From the NCBI GenBank assembly GCA_039602395.1, contig JBCNJP010000008.1, positions 18,978,354 through 19,042,353 on the forward strand: DNA of 64,000 bases, given 5' to 3'. The stretch is from Deinandra increscens subsp. villosa. Lineage: Eukaryota > Streptophyta > Magnoliopsida > Asterales > Asteraceae. Shown here one piece after another: positions 33,637 through 45,480 of the stretch. The first letter of the stretch is position 1. Every line of letters begins with the position of its first letter. The translations under genes and the position numbers were made by a program. The notes beneath the pieces are model-generated. The model did no database searches and was not told the DNA's origin. It was given only the letters and a program-made list of their open reading frames with translations.

Positions 33637-34502
33637 TTTCTTTCTTTAGATATGCAGCCTTTGAAGATTTTGAAGAATCGGCAAAAACGGCAAAAGTATT
33701 ATTCAAAGAATAGTGTCAAAAACATAAAACTGAAAAACGGAGGCCTTCGGAGTGGAATTTGGGGGTCCAAACGAGTTTCCCTGGACGTTAGTCGGGGGTA
33801 ATTCTGGGGCTCGGTGTCACGAACGTCGTGTTAAAATTTGAGCCTCTAACTCCAAACGAGTCAAAAGTTATGCCCGTTTCCGTGAAAGTGTGAAATAGTG
33901 ACTTTTTGCCGCAAACTAGTTTCCGATCGTAAACGCTGTTTCCGATCGTAAACACCCGTTTACGATTATAACACGTAAGCTGATCGTAAACTCCTGATCG
34001 TAAATGCTGATTCCGCTTAAGATCGATCGTAAACACCGATTCCGATAGAGACCAGTCGTAAACTCTGATTCCGATAGATGCTGGTCGTAATCTCGATTCC
34101 GATTAAGCCAAATCGTAAACACGTTTCCGGTAAGGAATATCGTAAACTTGATTCCGGTTAAAAAAGTCGTAAACTCCCAAAGTACGCGTCTTGAAGTCAT
34201 AAATTCAAATCTTGCGATCGTAAACGTCAATATCAGCCCAGAATTGGTCGTAAACACGAAGAACACCAAGAACACTGAGTCGTAAACACCAAAAACGCCA
34301 AGAAACTGATCGTAAACTCAAGAAACAGCCCAGAATTTCGATCGTAAACCTTCAAATCTTCAAATCTTGATCGTAAACTCGACGAACAGCCCAGAAAACT
34401 CAGCAAACTCGATCGTAAACCTAAAAAACTCAAGAAAAACTCACAGAAACCGTTAGATCTCTTGAATCAATATCGTGAGAACCACGAAACACTTGTTTCT
34501 TG
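33637..34502 (-). repeat. Element 2 leader with GTTTACGATC-type motif array
   Basis: Between about 33920 and 34420 the motif TCGTAAAC (+) occurs about 15 times, usually as GATCGTAAAC (GTTTACGATC in the element's sense), at irregular spacings of 15-50 bp. The 5' LTR holds further copies (34690-34790). Confidence 0.75.
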
Positions 34503-34514
34503 GCTCTGATACCA
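34503..34514 (-). promoter_or_regulatory. Element 2 primer-binding site (tRNA-iMet)
   Basis: GCTCTGATACCA on + is TGGTATCAGAGC on -, two bases from the LTR end. Confidence 0.9.
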
Positions 34515-34516
34515 AT

Positions 34517-35009
34517 TGTTGGTCCGGAATCAACAACCGTTCACGATATCTAACTAATCTAAGCGTGCGAAATCCGGTTAGATTAGTGATTCAAGAAGGA
34601 GATGAGAAGAAAACTAAGAATACGATGAATATAAACGATAAAAACCTGATCTTGCACACAAGATGAACTTGTCGGGTACAAAACAGAAAAATCGTAAACT
34701 ATCTTCTTTCTCTCTTGATTACGATTACGATCGTAAACACCTTGAGGCTCCTCTCAGAGTCGTAATCAGCCACTCTCTCTGGAAATCGTAAACCAGCAAG
34801 CCCTAAATGAGGAGGTCTAGTGGGGTATATATAGACCCCCATTGGGTTTACTATCGGGCCCCTTGTGGATCATAAACCCAATAGTAAACCCAAGCCCAAC
34901 CATAAACTAGCCTAAATACAATAACCAAACTAGCCTATGATTCTAAAGAAACCCTCTAAGCCTAGCCCAAACAATTTAATATTACAAGCCTCATAATCTA
35001 GCCTCAACA
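34517..35009 (-). repeat. Element 2, 5' LTR
   Basis: A 493-bp LTR on -, starting TGTTGAGGC at 35009. A TATA box (TCTATATATACC on -) lies at about 34825-34836, followed downstream by GTTTACGAT motifs in the transcribed part. The first 148 bp on - match 20665-20812. Confidence 0.85.
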
Positions 35010-37073
35010 CCGCTCGTCTAGGAGGCATCTGCACAAGTGAAACAACACAATTACAGCCAATTGGTTTTACAATGAAATGTCATGTCAACACTAAACCGGG
35101 ATAATGACAGAGCTGTTTAAAGTAAAATCAAGGTATATTTGGGTTCAACTAAGCAGGTTCCTAGAATGGCATAGCACATAGTCAATTAACATTTGCAACA
35201 GATATCTATGGGAACCCATAATTGAACCAGATATACATACTTTCAATCAATCATGAAACATGAATAAACTGAGAAAAGAAACATAAACTTTACCTAGACA
35301 GAGGCTAATTTGCACCAGATCAATATAATGCAACTTGAGGAGTAATTAAAGAGATGTCACTTTGAGCATAGAAATTAACATTCGAGATAAATTGAAAAAT
35401 TTAAACTTAACTTATAAATTTTGAATTTTAGACACGAGAATAAAACAAATAAATGATCATGCTCAAACTATTCAGGTGGACCACATAATGTGTTTGTTCC
35501 CCCTAAACATGTGACTATCTTATATACAATTCACCCAAATCACAACACACATTGACATGGCAAGTAGCACTTGTCAGACTGGATCATCATAATGAAATCA
35601 CATGTTCTGTACTGAACACACTAAAGACTCGACTAGCATGGACCTAATTAAGTAGATGTAAGGTTACATATAGGCCAGATCAAGTCCTAAGTATTGAACT
35701 CTGAACCCTGTGACATCAATTAGAGTGCAATCCAATATAGGTAAAGATTTTGACCATACATCACAACAATCAATCAATCAAGGACATGAGACAATTCATA
35801 AGCCAAAGTTAGGAATAATGAATAAAGCAATTCTACTAACTAGCATCAATGAGTAACTATCAATCATATCAACGACAGATCATTATAACACAGTGGTGAG
35901 ACAACTATCCAAACAATGGTTCATTGCTAATTTTGGAGTAGATCACATAATCAATTTATGCAGGTTAATTTGAAGAAATGCAATATCAAATTAACACACT
36001 TCATCCTAAAGATCTATCAAAACTGAAGCAACTTGAACATAGAGTTTGATAATATAACAGTCAAATGAGACAATTGAGACCTCAGCATACTGGATAAAGT
36101 TCACAGAAGCACATACCTCGAAGTAGATCTAAATATGTCTAAGATCTATAAGAGATAAATGAGTTCAGAGAGCTACTGCTTCCAAAGAATCTGTGTTTGA
36201 TCAAGCATAACTAGATCAATAATTTGATAATATTAATGACAAATGAAATCAATAAGGTGAAGGTATCCCCCTGTTTAGCTCATTTCTTGATTATGCATAA
36301 GTTCCTGAATAACAAGTAATAACATACCTTTTGATGATCTAACAGTTTGTAAAGATCACACGGAATTGATATCAATCGTAATCACAGAATAATCTATTTA
36401 GGATCAGGCAAATGTGCATTAGAACCAAGTAATTAAGACAAATCAACAGGTAGCATGTCAATCACATTATCATTGCATAATTTTAGTAATTTTAACAAGT
36501 AAATGACACCTTGACTTACTACAAAGTTCTACAACAAGTCATGCAAATTTGAAGTTTTGAGACCTAATGAGAGTTTATCTAACTTCCATTTACAAGTGTT
36601 GGAACTAATCAAGCGAAGTCATAGTCAATTCAACAAGTATATCCTAACTTTTAATTTTGAGTCTTATGCATTTCAATTGCTACATGTTAAACCTAATCAC
36701 ATATATTTAGATAAACCAGGCACATTATAAGCAATTTCCAATACACTTGGACATCAAGTTAACATACTAAAAGTAAAATTTATATTAGTTTGACCAAAGA
36801 GTCATGCATTGAACAACAACCCAATTCGATCAAATTTATTTGATGTTAACATAACTTAATCTTTAAAGGCAACAAGAGTGAGACAGATCCTACAAACTAA
36901 CACACATGAGTTGTAGGCTAAGATGAGAAATCAACTTATCATACATCAAGCTAAACATTCATCTCAAATTAACAACATCAATGGTTATTTAGTTTGGATC
37001 ATGGTTCAATAAAAAAATTAACCAAGTGTAATAACAAATTTCAAATTTCTACCACTACATCCTAATGAACTTA
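35010..37073. other. AT-rich noncoding stretch, no ORF of 60 codons
   Basis: About 2 kb without coding potential on either strand. Pyrimidine-rich spots at 35498 and 36269 could be polypurine tracts on -, but no LTR edge could be fixed. It may be the internal part of a decayed element or intron-like sequence after the minus-strand leader to its right. Confidence 0.4.
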
Positions 37074-37660
37074 CCTGACAGTGGATCTAGATCACCTAAT
37101 CGATCGACTGAAATCAAAATCAGGAGTCGCCTATCCAAGATATACACCTATCTATCGATTTCTACCGATGTTAACCTAGAACCCACCACAGTTTCACAAT
37201 AAAAGAAAGATGAACCCTAGTTTCTCAATAATAGCGGCGGTATTAACTCCCCTGGACCCAAACCGAAACTAAAAACCCAAAATTGAAGAGAAGGACTCGG
37301 ATTTACCTTGCACTTTGATGAAATTGAAGAATGTCGAACTCAAAGGATGTAAAATCTGAGATTTTCCAAGACAAATTTGCGATCAATTCGGGTTTTGGTT
37401 CAAATGGAGTGCGTTAAGACGAATCATACACAGAAATCAACGGAAACTCAAAATCAAAGAATCAAACACATACCAAGTACTTCGTAGGGATTGTGCAAGC
37501 CAAACGCGAACGAAGTAATGTTCGATCTCACTATCTCGAGTATCGGATTTTCTTGGTTCGAAATCTCCGGAGAGAAAGAGAAACGGGAGTGTTTGTGTGT
37601 TTTTCGGATACGTGAATGAGTGAGGAGGATGGAGGGTTCAATTTGAATATATAGGTTAGG
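37074..37660 (-). promoter_or_regulatory. Promoter-like module with candidate spliced leader
   Basis: On - an AACCTATATATTC TATA-like box (about 37643-37655) is followed by a CT-rich leader of the type found in plant 5' UTRs. Three good splice donors follow: TTG|GTATGTG (intron from 37473), CAAG|GTAAATCC (from 37306) and CAG|GTAAGTTC (from 37074). A CTCAG acceptor at 37356 would define a 49-nt exon 37307-37355. No coding follows. It could be the R/U5 and leader of an LTR element or the start of a noncoding transcript. Confidence 0.4.
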
Positions 37661-37709
37661 AAAGAAAACTAAGTATGGGAGTCAAGTCGGTAACCTATCT
37701 CAAATCGTT

Positions 37710-38345
37710 AAGAGGAAACGAGAGCAAAGGCTGATCGTTAACTTGAACCCCTGGTCGTTAAATAAGACAACATAAGGCTTCATCGGGTCTGATCGTTAAG
37801 ACCGATTGGGAAGGTCAGGTCGTTAAGGCAAATTCCTTAAGTCGTTAAGACCATTCCCTTGGTCAGATCGATAAAAAGGCAAGACCCTAATCGTTAAAAG
37901 TAAAATCATTAAAAAGGATCTGATCATTAAGACCAACTGGCTATCAGATCGTTAAGGGAAATTTTGCCATATCGTTTAGACCATTATGAAAGCCAGATCG
38001 TTAAAGCCAATTTGAACAGATCGTTAAGAACAACAAAAATTCTAAGTGACATTAAATAGTTAAGACCAAATTGGTCACTAGATCGTTAAGGCATTAAATC
38101 AAGTCGTGAAGACCAATCTGGGGACCCAAATCATTAAGGCCAAAACTGTCTGATCGTTTGAACCACACATAAAATTTATGTAAAAGAGAAAATTTTCAAA
38201 GGAGACCTACCAAATCGTTAAGTTCATATAAGACCAGATCGTTAAGGCCAGGTCTGAACTTTAAGATCTAAGTGTTTAGCCAATTCGTTAAGAGCACAAA
38301 CTTAGCCAATTTTTCCAAGTTGTACTCTGATCGTTATGACCAACA
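37710..38345 (-). repeat. CTTAACGATC-type motif array (probable LTR U3)
   Basis: About 22 copies of (A/G)(A/G)TCGTTAAG and close variants on + (CTTAACGATC on -) occur in 635 bp. On - the array lies just upstream of the TATA-like box near 37650. That is the same layout as the 5' LTR of element 3 (array 63228-63590, TATA near 63128). It is therefore probably an LTR of element 3 or a close relative, though outside the motif the two do not align by eye. Confidence 0.55.
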
Positions 38346-39184
38346 ACTCTGAATGGTTTCTTTTTGAAAAACATTTAACAAGAAGATACAAACTTTTAGA
38401 TCTTAAACATAAAGCTAACAATGCTTAAATTTACAAAAAAAATTAAGATAAACATAGTCATGCCCGCACGATGCCTACCAGGAAGATAAAGTTTTATTCT
38501 TTATGCCATTAGCACTAGTGATTTTGACAAGTTTGATTTTAACTACAACTTAACACCTAGTTTGACTTTGTTGGTCAAAATTTTACATTCCAAAAATCCG
38601 TTTTCATTCGAGTCGGTCAATTTTTCACCAAACTCAAGAATTTACCAAGATTTTTAGGTTGGTCAATTTTCCACCAACATAAGTTTGACTTTTTCACAAG
38701 TTGGCCAATGTTTCATCAAACTTGGAAGTATAAGCACTTTGGCTTATTTTTCACTTATTCAAGGTAGAAATCACGTAATGTACATAATTTTGAATGGTTG
38801 TGATCAGACTATGCAGGAATCATACCGATTAATTACGTGATCAATGACACTTACAATTCAAATCACCTTTCGAATCCAGTACCCTAAATCAGATTGTCGG
38901 TATTGTTTATCCACTTAAGCTCATACAAGGTAATTTTCAACTTATCTCATGTGATGTATTTATCATGTTTTCTGTCCAGTTCAGAGAAATATTTTGTGGG
39001 GTCCTTATTAGGTTGGAAGTTAACAGTATTCTACCAATCATCAAATAGTTTTTCAGATTCAATCACACTTTTAAAAGTAATCTTCTCCCCTTTTCTTTAG
39101 TGTTAAGTGACTTATTTCATAGTTATAGTCATGAAATCATGATAACCCTTCTTTCATGACTATAGATGAATGAATTTTGCCGGG
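38346..39184 (-). other. Noncoding, probable 3' edge of element 3
   Basis: AT-rich. A pyrimidine tract CTTCTCCCCTTTTCTTT at about 39084 could be a polypurine tract on -. No LTR end was fixed. Confidence 0.35.
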
Positions 39185-39351
39185 GTGAGAGTGTCAAGGT
39201 CAGAGTTTCCTCAGCAGATGACCTCTCACTTTATTTTATGGAATGATGGAGCGTAAGAACACAAGGTCAGTGATTTCTCACAGCAGATGTGTCTCAGCTT
39301 TATTTATGGATGAGACTCAAGGTCAGAGTTTCCTCAGCAGATGAGTCTCAT
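39185..39351 (-). ncRNA. Three tandem hairpins with conserved core and changing stems (element 3)
   Basis: The core AAGGTCAG ... TCTCA or CCTCA ... GCAGAT occurs three times. The closing stems differ and each is self-complementary: GTGAGAG/CTCTCAC (39185-39191 with 39223-39229), ACACA/TGTGT (39259-39263 with 39288-39292) and ATGAGACTC/GAGTCTCAT (39310-39318 with 39343-39351). As in element 1, the array lies between pol and the 3' LTR. Confidence 0.65.
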
Positions 39352-40131
39352 GTGTTGGTTTTGAAATAAGTCAACTTAATACTGAAGAAACAAAGGATGT
39401 GTGATTAGAGTTTTCTTACTAGTACTAATGAGAAGGGCAACTTTAAAGAATATGCCACTGTTTAAACTTCCAAGGTCCACATTTCTCAATGAAATTAATG
39501 TGTTATCACAGAGACTTGTTTACTTCTCAGTATGTTGAGCCTACCAACACATCAAATGATAGAGTTACCGGTCGATTGGATCATATCCTTTGGTTAGATC
39601 TACAAGACCAGAATCATATCATGTTCCTCATATATTGTCCGACCATAGACCAAAAAGGTTTTAGCTTTTTCAATGTTTTTGGTATTTTTCTGCTATTTTC
39701 TCTGCACATGTGTATAAACACTTACTGAAAATTACTGAATTGACACTATTTTTGGTTTTATCTTCCACAGGTGCAGGCACGGCAGACAGACTCAAAAACA
39801 TGCTAGTGAATGAAAAGAAATTCCTTTGGTCATAACACATTTTGACTCGAGACGCAAACATACTGAAATATTTTTCTCAGCCAAAACAAGTCAAACAACA
39901 CAGGAACAGACTCAAGTGAGTCAATTTAGCAATCTAAAGCAATAATCGTAAGATAAGATAAGCAAGACATCAGGGATAAGATAAACTGCAAAACAAGCAA
40001 GAAGTGAAAAATCTTTTTGGTGATTTTTGTGAGAGGAAAGCAAGAGTTAGGATATACACACAGATAACACACAAGGGAAAGCAACCTAGAGAGCAAGACA
40101 CTAACGTATCAGGGAGCAAGAAGTTCTAGTC
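39352..40131 (-). other. Element 3, noncoding between pol and hairpin array
   Basis: No gene supported. The plus ORF 39489-39728 has no recognisable features and ends in a hydrophobic tail; it is probably chance. Confidence 0.45.
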
Positions 40132-43100
40132 CTAGTCAAAGTTGATCATTCCTATAGAGGTAACTAGAAAATTGAACCTAGACATATCAAATGACTTAGT
40201 GAATAGGTCAGCTAACTGATTCTCTGAATCAACCTGAACTAAGGTGACTAGTTTCTTCTCAGCACAGTCCCTAATGAAATGGTGTCTAATCTCTATATGC
40301 TTAGTCTTAGAATGCTGAACAGGATTTTTAACTATAAAAATTGCAGCAGTATTATCAATATGTATAGGGGTACTCATGAAATTCAAACCGTAGTCCAGCA
40401 ATTGATTCTGGATCCAGAGAACTTGAGAGCAGCATGATGCAGCAGCGATGTACTCCGCCTCGGCAGTTGAAATGGACACCGTAGTCTGCTTCTTGCATTG
40501 CCATGACACGAGTCGATTTCCCAAAAACTGAGCTCCACCCGTTGTAGACTTCCGATCGAGTTGACTACCAGCATAGTCACTATCCGAGTAGGCTCTAAGA
40601 TCGAAGGCCGAATCTTTTGGATACCACAGCCCTCGGTTGGGGTTCGACTTCAAGTATCGAAAAATTCTCTTAACTGCAGTCAAATGTGATTCCTTTGGTT
40701 TGCTCTGAAATCTTGAACAGAGGCAGACTCCAAACATGATATCGGGACGACTTGCCGTCAAATACATCAACGACCCGATCATCGAACGGTATAAGTGCTC
40801 ATCCACCGAGACTCCTTGAGCGTCAGTATTCAGTCTGTGACGAGTTTCCACTGGTGTAGAGAATCCCTTAGAGTCGTGAAAACCGAACTTCTTCAGTATT
40901 TCTTTAACATATTTCCCTTGGCTGATCAGTATACCATCTGGTGACTGTTTCACTTGAATTCCCAGGAAAAATGTTAATTCACCCATGGCACTCATCTCGA
41001 ACTTTTTCTTCATCAAGTCCTCGAATGCATGACACAAATTCACGTTCGTTGACCCGAAGATGATATCGTCAACGTATACTTGAACCAAAAGCATATCCTT
41101 CCCGACGTGTCGAATGAAGAGAGTCTGATCAATAACACCCCTTTTATACCCATTTTCCAGCAGATATGTAGACAACGTCTCGTACCACTTCCTCGGGGCT
41201 TGGTGCAGACCATAAAGGGCCCTGTCAAGTTTGTAACATTTGTTTGGAAATGACTTGTTCACAAACCCGGGAGGTTGCTGTACGTACACGTCCTCATCCA
41301 GCTTGCCATAAAGAAATGCAGTCTTAACATCAAGTTGGTAAACCGTGATGTCCATAGACGCAGCATAAGCTAAGAAAATCCGAATGGCTTCTAGACGAGC
41401 GACAGGTGCATAAACTTCGTCATAATCGATGTCGTCTTCTTGCATGTACCCTTTCACTACTAATCGAGCTTTGTTTCTGATGATTATTCCACGGTCGTCT
41501 CGTTTGTTCTTGAAAATCCACTTGACCGGTATGGGCTCAACACCCTTTGGAGCTTCAACAAGATGCCAAACATTGAGCAATTTGAACTGAAGTAACTCTG
41601 CTTGCATGGCTTCAATCCAATTGTCATCTTTGAGAGCAGCAGCAACTGAAGTTGGTTCTTCTTGCGATATGAAGCATGAGAAGAGACACGAGTTAGCATG
41701 TTCTATTTGACTCCGGGTGATCCTTTTGTCTACAGGGCCTATAATCTGGCTTGTTGGATGAATTTTATGAACCCTTGACTCTTCAACAACGGTGTCTTCG
41801 ATGGTAGATTCAAGGTTCCCAATTTGCAGATCATTTCCCGGGACCTCACCGGTGTCAATTTCAGCTTCAACTTCAGATTCAGAATCATGATCTTCAGGAG
41901 CAGTTTCCGTGTTGGTTTCCCCCTGAACTGCTGCAGGTGCTGGTTCTGTTTCTACAATAACTGGATCTGGCACTGGAATTACTGGTTCATCAGGAGTTGC
42001 AGATGAAGTTGATTCTCCGGATAGATTCACTGACTTACTCGTCTGATTTCCCCATGTTATATCAGGAGGGTCTGCTGAGTAAATAGTTCCCAAAATCGAT
42101 GAAGAAACCGGAGTAAATGTGTCAAAGGTCGGAAAATCTCCTTCATGTGCATCATCATCTGAGATGGTATTTCCTGAAACACCAGAATCAACAATATTAA
42201 AAGTAGAAGAAAGAGTGTCAAGGTCATACATGCTATCTGATTCAGGTTCTCGAGTGATCCGAGTGTGCTCGTTAAAAGTAACATTGCACGACTCCATTAT
42301 CACTTGAGTTCTTTTGTTGTATACTCGATACGCCGCTGAGGACATAGAATATCCAACAAAATAACCTTCATCTGCCCGAGGGGCAAACTTGGCTAACTGA
42401 TCAGACTGTATAAGCACAGTGCAAGGACATCCGAACGGTTTAAGTCTTGTTAAAACTGGTTTTTGTTTAGAAAACAGTTCGAACGGCGTCTTGTTAGCAT
42501 GCTTGACCAAGAGCGTTCTGTTCAGAACGTAGCACGCAGTATTCACTGCTTCTGCCCAAAAAGAGAGTTTAAGGTTAGAATCCGCAAGCATGGTTCTGGC
42601 AGACTCAATGATGGTTCTATTCTTCCGTTCCGCTACACCATTTTGTTGTGGCGTGTACGGTGAACTGAACTGTCGTGTGATGCCCTTTATGTTGCAAAAG
42701 GCGTCAAATGTTTGATTCTTGAACTCCGTCCCGTTATCTGATCTGATTATTCTGACCCGCTCTCTGCTGGCGTTTTCAATGCGAGTAACGAAATCCTTCA
42801 GTATCTCAGCTGTCTCAGACTTTTCTCTCAGGAAGAACACCCATGAGTATCTGGAGTAGCCGTCAGTGATAACAAGGCAATAAGACTTTCCCCCTAAGCT
42901 CGTGATGTTCACTGGGCCGAAAAGATCAAGATGGAGTTGCTGAAGAATTGTCGTTGTTCTACCAGGTGGCTTCGGCTTGTGAGACGTCTTGTGTTGTTTT
43001 CCTTTGGAACACGCAACACAGTTATCGACATGGAAAAAATCTTTCTCCGGTACCCCAATAACGTGTTTTCCTCTTACGAGTCAATTCATGTTCCTAAAGT

Positions 43101-43513
43101 TGACGTGACCCATTCGCCGGTGCCATAAGGTTGAGTCTTCTTCCGATGCCTTTACTAGAAAACAAGCGATCAGATTTGCTGGCTTTGCTTCCGTCATATC
43201 CAACGCATACAAGCTTCATCTTCGATGTGCACGAAACAAGATCTAATCTTCAGGTATCTTGAGACCAGGCTTCAGAATTAGACACTTGCGATCATTGAAC
43301 ACCATTGGCATTTGGTTATCGTAGATTTAGACATTTCGATACCAGGTTCACCTTGTCAAATGAAATTTCTCTGTTTGTTAAGAGACCGTTTCCTATTATT
43401 CTTCCGCCATACACATCTCCCCCAAAGGCAATAGAACTACCGTTAGATATTGTTTTGACATCATACAGCAAGTCCTTGTTCCCTGTCATGTGCCTGGAGC
43501 AGCCGCTGTCCAT
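40132..43513 (-). pseudogene. Element 3 pol (protease, integrase, RT, RNase H), mostly open
   Basis: The protease begins near 43513 with MDSGCSRHMTG, in a different frame from gag. It stops at 43316, so a frameshift separates it from the integrase. The integrase zinc part (LWHRRMGHVNFRNMN, then VACSKGK) carries a TGA at 43081-43083. From there to 40132 the frame is open. Catalytic integrase residues are present (LHLDLFGP, RSDNGTEF, NGVAERKN); reverse transcriptase has LDVKTAFLYG and YVDDIIFGS; RNase H has SDSDYAGSQLDRKSTTGG and STAEAEY; the end is DLFTKSFDMSRF. The catalytic centres look sound. The lesions at the protease-integrase border suggest the copy is dead but not very old. Confidence 0.85.
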
Positions 43514-43524
43514 GTACCATGTGT

Positions 43525-45248
43525 TTACAGCTTTTCGGGTACGTCCCTCATCAGGGATGGTTTCACGTTGAATTCTACAAGCCTCTTACTTGCGTCAGAT
43601 TCAACTTCGGATGAGCTCACATCAGTAACAGTTCCAGTGTCTTGAGCCTTGTCTTCCGTCAGATCATCAATTCCAGCCATCAAACAGAAGTTAGTTGGAA
43701 AGAGAGGGTCAATTATGTTAGACACGTCTATCTCTCCATCATTTGCATTCACCACAAGTGCATAGTTGGACTGGTTAGAAGACGGATTCTGAGACGAGGA
43801 GGTCCATTTGTAGTTTGTGTCTTCAAGTGATACCAATACTTTATTGCTATCATCCGATCTTTGTGGTTGTTGAGAAGATGACGATCCTCGTTGAGAGACA
43901 TTTGAGCTAGTGGCTTGTGGCTTCTGGTATGACGAGCTGCCTTGTTTCTGATAAGATTGGGTACCACCACCACCCTGCTTTTGATGAGTCTGGTTACTTC
44001 CACCGAAATTGGATTGCCCGTTCCATGTCCTCGGCTTAGGACATTCACGTGCAAAGTGCCCCATTTCTTGACAGTTGTAACATTGAACTTTCGACTTGTC
44101 AAAGCCGATGTTGGTGCTTGAGGGAGCTTGAAACAGCTTTCTTCCAGTCTTCTTGAAGAACTTCCGAGTTCAGGCAGCTATCATACCCATTTGCCATTTG
44201 ATATCGATCTCCTCGAGATCATCAGCAGAAATTTGGTCAAGGTCTTCTTGACAAACAGTCATGGACTCAAGACTCCCGGACATCTGAGAATTCATGCAAG
44301 CTAGAAAAGCATTGCATAAGTCGGAATCCTTGCTTGTGTTCGGTTGGGATGCTGGAGATGATTGCTGAACGAAATAACCAGTTGGAGATTGTTGCACAAA
44401 AGTCACATTTGAAGTCTGACCGGTGACAGGTGCGATGACAACTTCAGTTGGAGGAGGAGCTGGAATAGAAGTAGTGGCAGGTGGGCTTTGACTTGCAGGA
44501 ACAGAGAATTGGAACTCATCATCTAGGTCGGGAGCAATGAACACAACATTAGGAGCAGTCGAAGAACTCCTAACAGTCACAATACCCATGAGAGACTTTC
44601 CATTGCGCTCAACGACTCGGACTTCATACTCACGAACCTTGTCGATCAAATCCATGTAGTCGGCGGTAGAAAGATCATTACTGTCGAGCAAGTAAGTCAC
44701 ATATGAAGCGAACTCTTGAGGAAAGGGGTGAAGGACCTTCTTGATGATGGCACTATTTTCAGGCCGGATGTTCTTTGTCGTCATCTCAGTGATAATGTGG
44801 CAGAATCGATTGACATGAGTTTCAAACGATTCGCCCTGCTTGTGAGAGAAAGTATTGAACGCCAACTTGATCTTTTCCAATCTTCTTTCCTTAGTAGCCA
44901 GGTTGCCTTCATATTTCTTTTCTAATCCTTCCCAGATTTCATGAGCCGATGTGGTAGCACAAAATTGGTATTGCAACTCATCATTGATAGCCATCTTAAT
45001 GCACCCAAGTGCACGCATGTCAGTTTTCAATTGGACCTTTTCAGCAGCATCCAACTTGTTTCGTGGTTTCGTAATCATCTTCTTAGGTGGAGGATCAGTA
45101 CCAGTAGTGATAGTAGTAGTTCCAGCAATGGTGGCCTCTTCCACTTCAAACACAGCAGGACCTTCGACTACAGAAGTCAACATGTCAAAGTCAACGAATT
45201 CCAAGTAAGTTAAGAATTTCGCCTTCCAATCATCGAAGTTACTTGCCC
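43525..45248 (-). pseudogene. Element 3 gag, main part (downstream of CACTA insertion)
   Basis: It continues leftward from the CACTA insertion with ASNFDDWKAKF (start of the capsid-like domain), through EIWEGLEKKYEGN, KIKLAFNTFSHKQGESF and a Pro/Thr-rich linker, to a complete zinc knuckle CYNCQEMGHFAREC and a Gln/Ser-rich tail. One frame covers the whole stretch with a single TGA at 44170-44172. The first 20 codons lie on the far side of the CACTA at 62079-62139. The tail runs past the point where the protease should join, ending at 43525 in another frame, so a small indel is present there. Confidence 0.8.
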
Positions 45249-45480
45249 CACTACTACAAAAACTGCTTTCCTTGACACGCGAACGATGACACTTGATAAT
45301 TCTTGACGTGCAAAAACTGAAGTGTCAAAATAAAATGTCAATTATTGGTAATTCCTAAGAATTCATGACGCGCATTTTTGAGTGTCAAGAATTTCTGTCA
45401 TATTTAAAAAAAAACACGGAGGACACTTAAAATGTGAGCGTCAAGAATTTTCCGTCGTTTTATAAAAAATTTCCCGCCAA
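45249..45480. repeat. CACTA left end with subterminal repeats
   Basis: After the 17-bp inverted repeat, TTCTTGACGTG and GTGTCAAGAATT-type motifs occur in both orientations. These are the expected binding sites of a CACTA transposase. Confidence 0.75.

Larger units (their letters stand above)
20665..35009 (-). mobile_element. Element 2: LTR element with half a gag and no pol (interrupted by element 5)
   Basis: The 5' LTR is complete at 34517-35009, with a tRNA-iMet primer site at 34503-34514. Only 148 bp of the 3' LTR remain at 20665-20812; its other part is missing, and element 1's LTR abuts it. The single coding part is the C-terminal half of a gag (31768-33636). No pol is present. Element 5 (21905-30294) is inserted in its 3' noncoding region. 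Leader motifs, gag and 3' structures are clearly related to element 4. Confidence 0.8.

Noticed and set aside
34475..34666. Plus ORF over the element 2 LTR
   Set aside because: Antisense to the element, covers primer site and LTR; no coding features.
37710..38345. Secure assignment of this array as the 3' LTR of element 3
   Set aside because: Shared motif and layout, but the sequence outside the motif does not align by eye with 62910-63861, so it is kept only as a possibility.
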